Notes: generated by a model not told the origin, from the letters alone. Numbered from the stretch's first letter, positions 1 to 9,808 are shown. The stretch: DNA of 64,000 bases from Janthinobacterium aquaticum (GCF_009208565.1 NZ_WFLK01000015.1:62001-126000); one strand, 5' to 3'. Numbers and translations are program-made.

Positions 1-530
1 TGATCGAAGCCCTGCGCACCAGCCACGCGCACGCCAGGCCAGGCCAGGCGCGCACCGAGCGGGGCGGCTTGGCGGAAGTCAAACGCGCTACCGGCAACTT
101 CGGCGGCCACGCTGGCACCGGCCGGCGGCAGGTAGCGGTCGGCCGCCAGGCGCAGCACATGGTCGTCCACGCCGCCGCCGCCATGCAGGTTGAAGCTCGG
201 TGCAGCCAGGTTTAAGCGCGCCGGCGCAATGGCCACCGCTTCACAGTCGATACGCAGCGCGCCGTCTTCTTCCAGCCGGTAGCGCAGGCGCACGCACAGG
301 CCGTCGCGCGCCAGGCGCAGCGCCAGCGTGGCCTCGCCGGCAGCCTCGCATTGCCAGGAGACAGGGCTGGCAGCCGGTGCCGGTGCAGCAGCCAGCGTAG
401 CGAGCACATCGGCCTGGCGGCCATAGCGGTCCGGCGCCCACCATGCCGCCAGGCTGGCGTCCACGGCGTTGACCATCACGCGCATGCCGCGCGCATTGCG
501 CAGCACATGGCAACCAGGCGATGGCATCAT
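1..530 (-). CDS. galM: aldose 1-epimerase family protein (partial, C-terminus off the left edge)
   Basis: About the first 176 residues are present. Aldose 1-epimerases interconvert the alpha and beta anomers of sugars such as xylose and glucose. The family resemblance is strongest at residues 105-160, in the segments LNLAAPSFNL, DDHVLRLAADRYLPPAG and AFDF. The usual NHSYFNL segment, whose His is catalytic, is altered here (no His before SFNL), while the second His (DDH) is present. The start ATG overlaps the xylR stop codon as ATGA, which suggests translational coupling as the last visible gene of the xylose operon. Family assignment is good; activity is uncertain because of the altered motif. 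Confidence 0.75.
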   Translation of the reverse strand, partial: MMPSPGCHVLRNARGMRVMVNAVDASLAAWWAPDRYGRQADVLATLAAAPAPAASPVSWQCEAAGEATLALRLARDGLCVRLRYRLEEDGALRIDCEAVAIAPARLNLAAPSFNLHGGGGVDDHVLRLAADRYLPPAGASVAAEVAGSAFDFRQAAPLGARLAWPGVRVAGAQGFD

Positions 531-1732
531 GGCGGTGGCGCCATGGCGTCGGCATGCACCTGGCGGCTGCGCAACTGGTATTCGCGCGGCGTGCAGCCCA
601 GTTCGCGCTTGAAGACGGCGTGCATGTACTGCACCGTGGTAAAGCCGCAGCGCACGGCCACATCGGCCACCGGCCCGGGCGCATGCGCCAGCAGCGTCTT
701 GGCCGCATCGAGCTTGAAGTGCAGGATTTCGTCATGCACGCTGCGCCCCAGCTCATGGCGGAAATACGCTTCGAGCGACGAGCGCGACACGCCCACGTAA
801 TCGGCCACCTGCTCGGTCTTGATGCCCTGGCACGCATACTGTCGGATGAAATGGCGCGCCTGCATCACCTGCGGGTGCTGGAACGGCTGGTGGCGGGTCG
901 ACGCCAGCACGTTCAGGCCGGCCGGCGGCACCAGGATGCGGGTGCCGGCCAGTGGCGCGCCATTCAACATCTGATGCAGCAGGTGCGCCGCCGTGCGGCC
1001 CATTTCTTCGGCGCCCTGGATCACCGAACTCAAGGGAATACGTGTCAGCATGCGCGCCAGCGGGTCGTTGTCGATGCCGATCAGCGCCACCTGCTCGGGC
1101 ACGGCGATCCCGGCATGCATGCAGGCCTGCAGCAACTGGCGCGCACGCGCATCACTGACGGCGATAATGCCGACCGGCTTTTCCAGGCTGTTGAGCCAGG
1201 CGATCTGCTGCTCGACCGCATCGCTCCACGACGGCGCGCTGGTAGCCACGCCGCGATACACGTCGGCCTGCATATGGTCGCGCTGCATCAGCGTGCAGAA
1301 CGCCGTCTCGCGCTCCTGTGCCCAGCGGTTCACATCCGCCTCGGGCAGGCTGAAACAGGCAAAGCGGCTCAGGCCCGCTTCGACCAGGTGGTCGTAGGCC
1401 AGTTTGACGATCTTGAAATTGTCGGTCGCGACATAGGGTATGCCGGCCGGGTAGTCTTCCTCGCGCGCATACGAGCCGCCGACTGCCACCACCGGCACAT
1501 GGCTGTGCGCCAGCGCGCTGCACACGGCCGGGTCGTCAAAATCGGCAATGATGCCGTCGCCCTGCCAGTGCTCGATGCCCGACAGGCGGCAGCGGAAGTC
1601 TTCTTCCAGGAACAGGTCCCACGACACGCGGGTGGTATTGAGATAGGCGGCTATGCCGGCAATGATGTCGCGGTCATAGATCTTGTTGCCATTAAAAAGC
1701 AGCGCGATACGGTGCGCGGTGGGCATCTTCAT
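527..1732 (-). CDS. xylR: xylose operon regulator XylR, LacI-type sensor fused to AraC-type DNA-binding domain
   Basis: This 401-residue cytoplasmic regulator has a periplasmic-binding-protein-like sugar sensor (about residues 8-280, ending near the RIPLSSV and GRTAAHLL segments). A C-terminal AraC domain follows (about 300-395) with two helix-turn-helix units (YVGVSRSSLEAYFRHELGRS and CGFTTVQYMHAVFKRELG). That order is the architecture of enterobacterial XylR, which activates xylose genes when xylose is bound. It lies inside the operon it probably controls, 69 bases after xylH and overlapping galM by 4 bases, so autoregulation is likely. The ATG is preceded by a GGAG ribosome site (GGAGGAGACACCAGC then ATG). 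Confidence 0.9.
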   Translation of the reverse strand: MKMPTAHRIALLFNGNKIYDRDIIAGIAAYLNTTRVSWDLFLEEDFRCRLSGIEHWQGDGIIADFDDPAVCSALAHSHVPVVAVGGSYAREEDYPAGIPYVATDNFKIVKLAYDHLVEAGLSRFACFSLPEADVNRWAQERETAFCTLMQRDHMQADVYRGVATSAPSWSDAVEQQIAWLNSLEKPVGIIAVSDARARQLLQACMHAGIAVPEQVALIGIDNDPLARMLTRIPLSSVIQGAEEMGRTAAHLLHQMLNGAPLAGTRILVPPAGLNVLASTRHQPFQHPQVMQARHFIRQYACQGIKTEQVADYVGVSRSSLEAYFRHELGRSVHDEILHFKLDAAKTLLAHAPGPVADVAVRCGFTTVQYMHAVFKRELGCTPREYQLRSRQVHADAMAPPP

Positions 1733-1801
1733 GCTGGTGTCTCCTCCAGAGATTGCAGCCGGGACGTATCTTCGTCCCTGGCTGCTGGTCAGGCGCCGGG
1801 C

Positions 1802-2944
1802 TTACCGGCGACCGCTCCGGGTGCTGACATCGACCCAGACGGCGAGGGTCAGGATACTGCCTTTTACGATCATCTGCCAGTACGTGTCGACGTCGAGCAT
1901 CGACATGCCGTTGTCCAGGCTGGCCATCACCAGCGCGCCGATCAGCGCGCCGTAGACGGTGCCCGAGCCGCCGCGCATCGAGGTGCCGCCGATAAAGCAG
2001 GCGGCGATCGCATCGAGTTCGCTGAAGGTGCCGGCCGATGGCGAGCCGGCGGCCAGGCGGCCGGTGTTGATCAGGCCAGCCAGTGCGCACATCAGGCCCA
2101 TGATGCCGAAAATCCACATCTTGACAGCCTTGACGTTGATGCCCGACAGACGCGTCGCTTCCATATTGCTGCCCACGGCGTAGATGCGGCGGCCGAACAC
2201 GGTCTGGTTGGTGATATAGCTGAACAGGCCCAAGAGCGCCAGCAGCAGCAGCACCGGCAACGGAATGCCTTCATAGCCGTTGAGCGTCTGTACAAACGCA
2301 AACAGCACCGCGCCGATCACGGCCACGCGCAGCACATCGAGCCACAGCGCCGTTTGCGGCAGGCCATGCTCGGTGCGGCTGGCGCGCGCACGCCAGGTCA
2401 GGAAAGCGGCCAGCACGAACAGGCCGATGCCCAGCACGGTGCCGGGACCGGCCGGCAGGTAGCCCTGGCCCAGGTAGACCATCGGCTCGGACACCGGCGC
2501 CACCGTAATGCCGCCGGTAATGCCGAGCAAAATGCCGCGGTAGGCCAGCATGCCACCCAGGCCCACAATAAAGGACGGGATGCCCCGGTACGCGGTCAGA
2601 TAGCCGTTGAGCAGGCCGATCACCAGGCCGCAGCCCAGTACCGCCATCAGATTGAGCGCCAGCGGCCAGTGCTGCGTGACGTCAAGCACGGCGGCGATGC
2701 CACCCAATAAGCCCAACAGGGAGCCGATCGACAGGTCGATCTCGCCGGCGATAATCACCAGCACCATGCCGCAGGCCAGAATGCCGGTGACCGACATCTG
2801 GCGCAGCAGGTTCGACAGATTGCGCGGCGTCACGAAGCTGCCTTCGGTCTTCCACGAGAAGAAAGCCCAGATCAGCGCCACTGCAATAAGCAGGGCCAGC
2901 ATCTTGTACTGGGTGAAAAGCTGTTTGATGCTATGCGTATTCAT
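1802..2944 (-). CDS. xylH: D-xylose ABC transporter permease XylH
   Basis: Inner-membrane permease of the CUT2 sugar importer family, 380 residues, with about ten hydrophobic segments. Family-typical segments are visible: [14 protein letters not shown] (about 66-80), [15 protein letters not shown] (about 124-138), [10 protein letters not shown] (about 251-260) and [13 protein letters not shown] (about 316-328). It would form the membrane channel with XylG as motor and XylF as receptor. Its ATG overlaps the xylG stop as ATGA, indicating coupled translation. XylH is favoured over other CUT2 permeases because of the surrounding xylose genes and the full xylFGH set. Confidence 0.92.
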   Translation of the reverse strand: MNTHSIKQLFTQYKMLALLIAVALIWAFFSWKTEGSFVTPRNLSNLLRQMSVTGILACGMVLVIIAGEIDLSIGSLLGLLGGIAAVLDVTQHWPLALNLMAVLGCGLVIGLLNGYLTAYRGIPSFIVGLGGMLAYRGILLGITGGITVAPVSEPMVYLGQGYLPAGPGTVLGIGLFVLAAFLTWRARASRTEHGLPQTALWLDVLRVAVIGAVLFAFVQTLNGYEGIPLPVLLLLALLGLFSYITNQTVFGRRIYAVGSNMEATRLSGINVKAVKMWIFGIMGLMCALAGLINTGRLAAGSPSAGTFSELDAIAACFIGGTSMRGGSGTVYGALIGALVMASLDNGMSMLDVDTYWQMIVKGSILTLAVWVDVSTRSGRR

Positions 2945-4512
2945 GCCGCGCTATCCTTGTGTTCAGTATTGACGTTAGATGCCGGATGCTGGTCGAGCGC
3001 TGCCGCCAGCACGGTTTCCTGGCTCAGGCCATCGTTGATGAAGTTGCCGCGCAGGCGGCCTTCGCCCATCACCAGCACGCGATCCGACACGCCCAGTACC
3101 TCGGCCAGTTCCGACGACACCATGATGATCGACACGCCCTGCTCGGCCAGCGCGATCATCAGCTTGTAGATTTCATACTTGGCGCCCACGTCCACGCCGC
3201 GCGTCGGCTCGTCCAGGATCAGCACGCGCGGCAGCGTCAGCAGCATCTTGGCCAGCACGGCCTTTTGCTGGTTGCCGCCCGACAGGCTGGTAATCGGCAG
3301 CGACGGGCTGGCTGTCTTCAGTTCCAGCTTGGCGATCTCGTCGCGCACCGTCTTCATTTCGGCCTGGCCATCGATGCGGGTGGCGCGCACGAACTGGTCG
3401 AGCACCGACAGGGTGATGTTCTGGCCCACGTCGAGGTCCGGCACGATGCCGTGGTGCTTGCGGTCTTCCGGCACCATCGCCAGGCCATGCGCAATGGCCT
3501 TGACCGGCGTGGTGGTATCGATCTGTTTGCCGTCGAGCCAGACTTCGGCCTGGCAAGGTCCCTGGTAGGCGCCGAACAGCGCCGACACCAGCTCGGTGCG
3601 CCCGGCGCCCACCAGCCCGGCGATGCCGAGGATCTCGCCCTTGTGCAGCTTGAACGAGACATTGTCGACCCGCTTGCGCTGCGCATTGTCGGCATCGATA
3701 CAGGTCACATTGCGCGCCTCGAACACCACCTCGCCGATAGCCGCCGGCTTGGCGCGCGGCGGATACAGCTGGTTCATTTCGCGCCCGACCATCTGCGCAA
3801 TAATGCTTTCCACGTTCATCTGCGCCATCGGCGTGGTGGCGATATGCTTGCCGTCGCGGATCACCACGATGGTGTCGCAGATGGCGGCCACTTCATCGAG
3901 CTTGTGCGAGATATAGATGCAGGTCACACCCTTGGCTTTGAGCGCGCGGATAATATCGAGCAGCACCGCGATTTCGGACGCCGTCAGCGACGACGACGGT
4001 TCGTCCAGAATCAGCAAACGCGCATTCTTGTTGAGCGCCTTGGCAATTTCCACCAGCTGCTGATGGCCGCCGCCGTAATTCATCACCGGCAGCGCCACAT
4101 TCAATTCGGGGATCTTCAGTTCGCGCAGCAGTTCATCGGCGCGCTTGTACATGGCGCCGTAGTTCATGCGCCCACCCGGCAGCGTCAGTTCGCGGCCCAT
4201 AAAGATATTCTCGGCCACCGACAGCTGCGGCACCAGCATCAGCTCCTGGTGGATGATGATGATGCCGGCGTCTTCGGTATCGCGGATCGACTGGGCGCGC
4301 AGCGGCTGGCCGTCCCACAGGATTTCGCCATCCCAGGTGCCATGCGGGTACACGCCCGACAGCACCTTCATCAGGGTCGACTTGCCGGCGCCATTCTCGC
4401 CGCACAGGCCGATGCACTCGCCGGCCCTGACCTGCAGGTCGATGCCATCGAGCGCGCGGACACCGCCAAACTGTTTGACGATGCCTTTCATTTCAAGCAG
4501 ATATTCAGACAT
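2941..4512 (-). CDS. xylG: D-xylose ABC transporter ATP-binding protein XylG
   Basis: Tandem-domain ATPase of 523 residues powering xylose uptake. The first domain has Walker A GENGAGKS (38-45), a [13 protein letters not shown] signature and [11 protein letters not shown]. The second has the degenerate Walker A GLVGAGRT typical of CUT2 ATPases, the signature [13 protein letters not shown] and Walker [15 protein letters not shown]. The length matches the XylG/AraG/RbsA family. It lies 239 bases after xylF, across palindromic repeats that may lower downstream expression relative to the binding protein, and it overlaps xylH by 4 bases. Confidence 0.93.
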   Translation of the reverse strand: MSEYLLEMKGIVKQFGGVRALDGIDLQVRAGECIGLCGENGAGKSTLMKVLSGVYPHGTWDGEILWDGQPLRAQSIRDTEDAGIIIIHQELMLVPQLSVAENIFMGRELTLPGGRMNYGAMYKRADELLRELKIPELNVALPVMNYGGGHQQLVEIAKALNKNARLLILDEPSSSLTASEIAVLLDIIRALKAKGVTCIYISHKLDEVAAICDTIVVIRDGKHIATTPMAQMNVESIIAQMVGREMNQLYPPRAKPAAIGEVVFEARNVTCIDADNAQRKRVDNVSFKLHKGEILGIAGLVGAGRTELVSALFGAYQGPCQAEVWLDGKQIDTTTPVKAIAHGLAMVPEDRKHHGIVPDLDVGQNITLSVLDQFVRATRIDGQAEMKTVRDEIAKLELKTASPSLPITSLSGGNQQKAVLAKMLLTLPRVLILDEPTRGVDVGAKYEIYKLMIALAEQGVSIIMVSSELAEVLGVSDRVLVMGEGRLRGNFINDGLSQETVLAAALDQHPASNVNTEHKDSAA

Positions 4513-4569
4513 CTGAGCTCACATTCATTGACCAGGGAAGGCGGTTGCCGGATTTTGGCGGTGGCGGTT

Positions 4570-4613
4570 GTCGGATTACGCTACGCCCAAGGGCGCAGCT
4601 AATCCGACCTACG
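4570..4613. repeat. REP-like palindrome (GGATTA type)
   Basis: GTCGGATTA and its perfect complement TAATCCGAC flank a short variable loop, followed by CCTACG. The same arms recur at 5.85, 5.90, 25.47 and 56.8-57.05 kb. Here it sits in the xylF-xylG gap and could act as an RNA-stabilising or attenuating hairpin. Confidence 0.85.
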
Positions 4614-4684
4614 CACCGATGCACGGTCGGCGTATTGCACCGATGCATGGTCGGCGTATTTTGCCAATGCACGGTCGGCGTAGG
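4613..4684. repeat. three tandem 24-bp units
   Basis: Three consecutive 24-base units share the core ATGCAcGGTCGGCGTA. The first two differ by a single base and the third is more diverged. The array lies between the two palindromes in the xylF-xylG gap. Confidence 0.85.
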
Positions 4685-4713
4685 TCGGGTTAGCGCGCAG
4701 CGCGTAACCCGAC
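4680..4713. repeat. REP-like palindrome (GGGTTA type)
   Basis: GTCGGGTTA pairs with TAACCCGAC around a GC-rich loop. This is the variant arm type, also found once at 25.57 kb, again paired with a nearby GGATTA-type element. Confidence 0.85.
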
Positions 4714-4751
4714 ATCACCACCGGCATCACCGGCGTTCTTTGCACCCGCAA

Positions 4752-5753
4752 TCAGTTACCCAGCTGCGCCTTGGTGTAGAAGCCGTCGTCAACCAGGATA
4801 TTGACATTGGCCTTGGTCAGCGGCGTTGGTTTGAGCAGCACGGTGCTGACTTTTTTCAGGCCGTTGTCGTAGCTCGAGTTGTAGGCCGGTTTTTCGTTGC
4901 GGGCCAGTTGCACGGCCAGTTTGGCCGCTTCGGCTGCAATGGTTTTGAGTGGCTTGTAGACGGTCATGGCCTGGGTGCCGGCGATCACGCGCTTGACTGC
5001 GGCCAGGTCGGCGTCCTGACCCGACACCGGTACCTTGCCGGCCAGTTTCTGCGCTGCCAGCGCCTGGATGGCGCCGCCGGCGGTGCCGTCGTTCGAGGCC
5101 ACGATGGCGTCGATCTTGTTGTTGTTGGCCGTCAGTGCATTTTCCACGATGGACAACGCTTCGGTAGCGCTCCAGTCCTTGACCCATTGCTGGCCCACCA
5201 CCTTGATGTCGCCCTTGTCGATCAGCGGCTTCAGGACCTTCATCTGGCCTTCGCGCAGCATCTTGGCGTTGTTGTCGGTCGGCGAGCCGCCCAGCAGGTA
5301 GTAATTGCCTTTAGGCTGCAGCTTGGAGACCACTTCAGCCTGCATTTCGCCGACTTTTTCATTGTCGAACGAGATGTAGGCGTCGATGTCGGCGTTCAGG
5401 ATCAGACGGTCGTACGACAGCACCTTGATACCGGCTTTCTTGGCTTCCTTGACGGTGTTGTTCAGTACCGTGGCATTGAACGGCACGATCACCAGCACGT
5501 CCACGCCGCGCGAGATCAGGTTTTCAATCTGCGAAATCTGGCGCTGTTCGCTGGCGTCAGCCGATTGCACGAATACCTTGGCGCCCTGCTTTTCGGCGGC
5601 AGCGATAAAGAAGTCGCGGTCACGCGTCCAGCGTTCAACGCGCAGGTCGTCGATGGAGAAGCCGATTTTCGGGTTTTTCGCATCGGCCATGGCGGCGCTG
5701 CTGCTCAAAGCCAGCATGGCGGTCATGATGGCGGCGCTGATGATCTTGTTCAT
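4752..5753 (-). CDS. xylF: D-xylose-binding periplasmic protein XylF
   Basis: Periplasmic receptor of 333 residues that captures D-xylose for XylGH. Residues 1-23 are a Sec signal peptide ending in AAMA. The mature protein begins near DAKNPKIGFSIDDLRVERW, and the RDRDFF segment and VPVSGQDADLAAV are characteristic of XylF. It is separated from xylD upstream by 200 bases containing two tandem palindromes, so it may be read from the long operon and possibly its own promoter. Placing the binding protein first in the transporter trio is usual. Confidence 0.95.
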   Translation of the reverse strand: MNKIISAAIMTAMLALSSSAAMADAKNPKIGFSIDDLRVERWTRDRDFFIAAAEKQGAKVFVQSADASEQRQISQIENLISRGVDVLVIVPFNATVLNNTVKEAKKAGIKVLSYDRLILNADIDAYISFDNEKVGEMQAEVVSKLQPKGNYYLLGGSPTDNNAKMLREGQMKVLKPLIDKGDIKVVGQQWVKDWSATEALSIVENALTANNNKIDAIVASNDGTAGGAIQALAAQKLAGKVPVSGQDADLAAVKRVIAGTQAMTVYKPLKTIAAEAAKLAVQLARNEKPAYNSSYDNGLKKVSTVLLKPTPLTKANVNILVDDGFYTKAQLGN

Positions 5754-5852
5754 GGTGTGTCTCCTTGGTGGATTTTATTAACTACGTTTGAACTACATTC
5801 GGACTGCGTTTGAACTGCGGTGGTGCTGAAACTTTGGTGGCTCCGGGGTGTT

Positions 5853-5937
5853 GTCGGATTACGCGCGGGGCGCTAATCCGACCTACGTGACTCCTGGGTG
5901 TTGTCGGATTACGCGCGGAGCGCTAATCCGACCTACC
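5853..5937. repeat. two tandem REP-like palindromes, 50-bp period
   Basis: Two GTCGGATTA...TAATCCGAC hairpins with nearly identical loops lie 50 bases apart and share the flanking text ACTCCTGGGTG or similar. They look like a local duplication. They occupy most of the xylD-xylF gap. Confidence 0.85.
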
Positions 5938-5953
5938 CTATCCAATGCTGCTG

Positions 5954-7750
5954 TTAATGGTTATGCCGTGGCAGGGTCTGGCCCACGGCGCGGTATTTCA
6001 GCGCCAGCTCCATGCAGGCGCCGGTTTCGAGCTGGCCCACGCTGGCGCGGTAGATTTCCTGCCATGGCGTGGCCGTATCGGGTACCGGTGGCGGCAATTC
6101 GCGTGCGCGGTGCGCCAGCTCTTCTTCGCTGACCAGCATGTCGCAGCGCCCGGCAGTCAGGTCGACGCGGATCATGTCGCCGGTGCGCAGCAGCGCCAGG
6201 CCGCCGCCGACGGCGCTTTCCGGCGAGGCGTTCAGGATCGACGGGCTATCGGAAGTACCCGACTGGCGGCCGTCGCCCAGCGTCGGCAGGTTCAGGATGC
6301 CGGCTTTTACCAGCGCATCGGGCGGCTGCATATTGACCACTTCGGCCGAACCGGGCCAGCCCACGGGACCGGCGCCGCGCATCACCAGCATGCAGCTGTC
6401 GTCGATTTTCAGGGCCGGGTCGTTGATGCGCGCATGGTAGTCGGCCGAGCCGTCAAACACGATGGCGCGCACTTCGAACACGCCTTCGCTGCCGGGACGC
6501 GACAGATAGCGGCTACGGAACTGCTCGGAAATGACGCTGGTCTTCATGATGGCAAAGTCGAACAGATTGCCCTGTAGCGCCATAAAGCCGGCTTTTTCCT
6601 TCAATGGCTGGGCAAACGGACGGATCATCTCGCGGTCCCCACTGGCACGGCCCACCAGGTTGGTCGCCATGCTGGTGCCGGTGACGGTCAGGCGCTGCGT
6701 ATGCAGCAGGCCGGCCTGTTCCAGTTCCCACATAATGGCCGGCACGCCGCCGGCGCGGTGGAAGCGCTCGCCCAGGTATTTGCCGGCCGGCTGCATATTG
6801 AGCAGCAGCGGCACGTCGTAGCCATGTTCCATCCAGTCGCTGGAATGGAGTTCAACGCCGGCGTGGCGCGCCATCGCCATCAGGTGCGGCTGGGCATTGG
6901 TCGAGCCGCCGATGGCGGCGTTGACGATAATCGCATCAAGAAACGCTTCGCGCGTCAGGATGCTCGATGGCCGCACGTCTTCATAGGCCATGCCGACGAT
7001 GCGGCGCCCGGTTTCATAGGCGATCTGGCCGCGTTCGCGGTAAGGCGCAGGAATGGCCGAGCAGCCGGTCAGCGACATGCCCAGCACTTCGGCCAGCGCA
7101 TTCATGGTCGATGCGGTGCCCATGGTGTTGCAGTGGCCCGACGAGGGCGCCGACGCGGCAGCGATCTGCAGGAATTTCTCATTGTCGATGGCGCCGGCAG
7201 CGAGCTGGCGGCGGCCCTTCCAGATGGCAGCGCCCGAGCCGACCAGTTCGCCATCGAGCCAGCCGTCCAGCATCGGTCCACCCGACAGCACGATGGCCGG
7301 AATATCGACCGTGGCAGCGGCCATCAGTTGGGCCGGGGTGGTCTTGTCGCAGCCGGTAGTGAGCACTACCGCGTCGATCGGGTAGCCGTGCAGGATTTCC
7401 ACCAGGCCCAGGTAGGCCAGGTTGCGGTCCAGCGCAGCGGTCGGGCGGCGGCAGTTTTCAAAGATCGGATGGAGCGGAAACTCCATCGGAATGCCGCCGG
7501 CATCGCGGATGCCGTCGCGCACGCGCTTGGCCAGTTCCAGATGGATGCGGTTGCACGGGCTGATATCGCTGCCGCTCTGGGCGATGCCGATAATCGGCCG
7601 GCCCGAACGCAGTTCTTCAGCCGTAATGCCGTAGTTCATGAAGCGCTCGAGGTACAGCGCCGTCATGTCGATATGGTCGGGATTATCGAACCAGTCCTGC
7701 GAGCGGAAGCGGCGCGGTGCGCCCGATGGCGCGTTTTTCAGCTCGCTCAT
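5954..7750 (-). CDS. xylD: D-xylonate dehydratase (IlvD/Edd family)
   Basis: This cytoplasmic iron-sulfur dehydratase converts D-xylonate to 2-keto-3-deoxy-D-xylonate in the oxidative (Weimberg/Dahms) xylose pathway. The 598-residue protein closely follows my memory of Caulobacter XylD from the N-terminal FRSQDWFDNPDHIDMTALYL to the C-terminal LPRHNH. Candidate cluster cysteines are Cys66 (SPCNR), Cys134 (TTGCDKTTP) and Cys207 (SGHCNTMG). GDGRQSGTSDSPS is the conserved late active-site loop. Its start overlaps the xylB stop as ATGA. L-arabinonate dehydratase is the nearest alternative, but operon context favours xylonate. Confidence 0.93.
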   Translation of the reverse strand: MSELKNAPSGAPRRFRSQDWFDNPDHIDMTALYLERFMNYGITAEELRSGRPIIGIAQSGSDISPCNRIHLELAKRVRDGIRDAGGIPMEFPLHPIFENCRRPTAALDRNLAYLGLVEILHGYPIDAVVLTTGCDKTTPAQLMAAATVDIPAIVLSGGPMLDGWLDGELVGSGAAIWKGRRQLAAGAIDNEKFLQIAAASAPSSGHCNTMGTASTMNALAEVLGMSLTGCSAIPAPYRERGQIAYETGRRIVGMAYEDVRPSSILTREAFLDAIIVNAAIGGSTNAQPHLMAMARHAGVELHSSDWMEHGYDVPLLLNMQPAGKYLGERFHRAGGVPAIMWELEQAGLLHTQRLTVTGTSMATNLVGRASGDREMIRPFAQPLKEKAGFMALQGNLFDFAIMKTSVISEQFRSRYLSRPGSEGVFEVRAIVFDGSADYHARINDPALKIDDSCMLVMRGAGPVGWPGSAEVVNMQPPDALVKAGILNLPTLGDGRQSGTSDSPSILNASPESAVGGGLALLRTGDMIRVDLTAGRCDMLVSEEELAHRARELPPPVPDTATPWQEIYRASVGQLETGACMELALKYRAVGQTLPRHNH

Positions 7751-8514
7751 GCGCCGTACCAGCCTGCATCGACATAGTATTCACGGCCGGCGCACTTGGC
7801 GGCATTGTCGGACGCCAGGAACAGCGCCAGCGCGGCCACATCGTCCGGCTCCACGCGCAGCTTCAGGCATTGACCCTTGAGGATCAGCGCTTCGGCTTCC
7901 GGCGTATGCCACAGGCGCTCCTGGCGCGGGGTACGCACGGCGCCGGGAATAATGCAGTTGACGCGCACGCCATCGACGCCCAGGTCGCGCGCCAGGCCAC
8001 GCGACAGGCCTTCGATACCTGCCTTGGCCGTCATATAGATCGACAGGTCCGACTGCGCCAGGTGCCAGGAGATGGAACCGAGATTCAGGATCACGCCGCT
8101 TTTCCTGGCGCGCATGGCTGGCGCTACCGCCTGTGCACAGAAATACTGGTGGCGCAGGTTGACGGCAATGCGCTGCTCCCAGTAGGCCGGGGTGACGTTC
8201 TCGATCTGGTGGCGGTCGTCGTTGGCAGCGTTGTTGATCAGGATGTCGGCGGCGCCCGCATCGGCTTCGATTTCGGCAAAGGTGGCAGCCAGCGCAGCCA
8301 GGTCGGTCAGGTCGCAATGACGAAATTTCGGTGGCTGCGGCAGGTCTGCCAACTTCGCTTCCAGTTCGCGCGACGGCTCGGTGGCGATATCGAGGAAGGT
8401 GACCTGCGCGCCCTGGCGTGCAAATGCTTCGACGATGGCCACGCCGATGCCGGTGCCGCCACCGGTAATGATGACGCGCTTGCCGGCCAGGCTGGGGTAG
8501 GTTGCGTGCTGCAT
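7747..8514 (-). CDS. xylB: D-xylose 1-dehydrogenase (short-chain dehydrogenase)
   Basis: NAD-dependent enzyme oxidising D-xylose to D-xylonolactone, the first step of the pathway. The 255-residue protein has the SDR cofactor motif TGGGTGIG (17-24), NNAAND (about 94-99), a serine in GSISW (about 146-150) and the catalytic Tyr160-Lys164 pair (YMTAK). The GSISWHL and DDRH segments match Caulobacter XylB rather than generic SDRs. It lies between xylX and xylD and overlaps xylD by 4 bases. No separate xylonolactonase gene is visible, and the lactone can also open spontaneously. Confidence 0.92.
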   Translation of the reverse strand: MQHATYPSLAGKRVIITGGGTGIGVAIVEAFARQGAQVTFLDIATEPSRELEAKLADLPQPPKFRHCDLTDLAALAATFAEIEADAGAADILINNAANDDRHQIENVTPAYWEQRIAVNLRHQYFCAQAVAPAMRARKSGVILNLGSISWHLAQSDLSIYMTAKAGIEGLSRGLARDLGVDGVRVNCIIPGAVRTPRQERLWHTPEAEALILKGQCLKLRVEPDDVAALALFLASDNAAKCAGREYYVDAGWYGA

Positions 8515-8544
8515 GGTGTCTCTTTCTTTTATATTGGTTGGTGT

Positions 8545-9705
8545 TCAGATCAGGCCGCGTTTTGCCAGGCTGGCGTACAGCGCGCGCACGCCGAAAGTCC
8601 ACGGTGCAATCGCATCGCAGTGCTGCACTTCGTTGACCAGTGCGCCCAGCGCCGGGCTGGCGATGGTGACGCGGTCGCCCAGGTGGTGAGTAAAGCCGCC
8701 GCCTGGGGCACCACGGTCTTTGACCGGCGAGAACATGGTGCCCAGGAACAGCATGAAGCCGTCCGGGTACTGGTGGTACTGGCCAGCCGTCTGGCGCACC
8801 AGGTCGAGCGGGTCGCGGCTGATTTCACGCATGAAGCTGGCGCCTTCGAGCACAAAGCCGTCGTCAGCGCCTTCGATCAGCAGCGACACTTCCGCTTCGC
8901 GCACGGTGTCGATGGTGAAATGCTCGTCAAACAGGCGGATAAACGGGCCGATGGCGCAGGAGCCGTTGTTGTCCTTGGCCTTGCCCAGCAGCAATGCACT
9001 GCGTCCTTCGATATCGCGCAGGTTGACATCGTTGCCCAGCGTGGCGCCCTGCACCTCGCCGCGGCTGTTGACGGCCAGGACGATTTCCGGCTCCGGATTG
9101 TTCCAGGCCGAAGCGGGCAGCAGGCCGACCTGGGCGCCGCAGCCGACCGACGACAGCGGCTGGCCTTTGGTAAACACTTCGGCATCGGGACCGATACCGA
9201 CTTCCATATATTGCGACCAGGCGCCGCGCTCCTGCAGCTGCTGTTTCAGGCGCTGGGCCGCTTCCGATCCCGGTTTGAGGGCCGACAGGTCGCTGCCCAG
9301 CGTCTGCTGCAGGGCCGCGCGCAGGCTGGCCGCGCGTTCGGCGTTGCCGCCGGCCTGCTCTTCGATCACGCGTTCGAGCAGGCTGACGGCAAACGTCACG
9401 CCGCAGGCCTTGACCGCTTGCAGGTCGCATGGCGCCAGCAGCAGCGGCTGGCCGGCAGGCGCCTGCATGGCCTGCTCCAGCAGTTCTTCCACCGTACCCA
9501 GCGAATGGCCGGCCGCATGGCGCGCCACGCCGAGCGCATCATCGTGTTCCAGCAGCGCCGAAACGGTGGGCGCCACCGCCGTGATATCGATCACTTCACC
9601 GCCGCGCACGGCCACCACGCAGGGGCCATCGCGCCAGATACGGCCGATCAGGGTGGCGCGGGAAAGGTCGGAAGGCAGCAGGGAAGCAATGGAAATGGGC
9701 AGCAT
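8545..9705 (-). CDS. xylX: 2-keto-3-deoxy-D-xylonate dehydratase (FAH superfamily)
   Basis: This enzyme converts 2-keto-3-deoxy-xylonate to alpha-ketoglutarate semialdehyde, the committing step of the Weimberg branch. The protein (386 residues from the chosen start) carries the fumarylacetoacetate-hydrolase fold motifs WNNPEPEIVL, LGNDVNLRDIEGRSALLL and HQYPDGFMLFLGTMF, as in Caulobacter XylX. I chose the ATG because it has a GAAAG site five bases upstream; a TTG four codons earlier has none. It is the first gene of the eight-gene minus-strand operon. The final enzyme, semialdehyde dehydrogenase (XylA), is not in the window. Confidence 0.9.
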   Translation of the reverse strand: MLPISIASLLPSDLSRATLIGRIWRDGPCVVAVRGGEVIDITAVAPTVSALLEHDDALGVARHAAGHSLGTVEELLEQAMQAPAGQPLLLAPCDLQAVKACGVTFAVSLLERVIEEQAGGNAERAASLRAALQQTLGSDLSALKPGSEAAQRLKQQLQERGAWSQYMEVGIGPDAEVFTKGQPLSSVGCGAQVGLLPASAWNNPEPEIVLAVNSRGEVQGATLGNDVNLRDIEGRSALLLGKAKDNNGSCAIGPFIRLFDEHFTIDTVREAEVSLLIEGADDGFVLEGASFMREISRDPLDLVRQTAGQYHQYPDGFMLFLGTMFSPVKDRGAPGGGFTHHLGDRVTIASPALGALVNEVQHCDAIAPWTFGVRALYASLAKRGLI

Positions 9706-9808
9706 GACAGCTTTCAAAAGACGCTAAGGCAGAGATGACAGGGAAATAAAAGACACGAATTGGCAACGATTCTGCGCGCCCTGCCATCCGGCTGCAATTA
9801 CGAAAATC

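Noticed and set aside
521-2710. Very long plus-strand frame (729 codons) across xylR and xylH
   Set aside because: An antisense frame created by GC-rich codon bias. The minus-strand proteins are clear family members. The same applies to other long antisense frames, such as 2959-4602, 7717-9738, 25988-27592, 28597-30081 and 46838-48451.
4613-4684. Possible CRISPR array from the regular 24-bp repeats
   Set aside because: The units are contiguous without spacers, and no cas gene is present.
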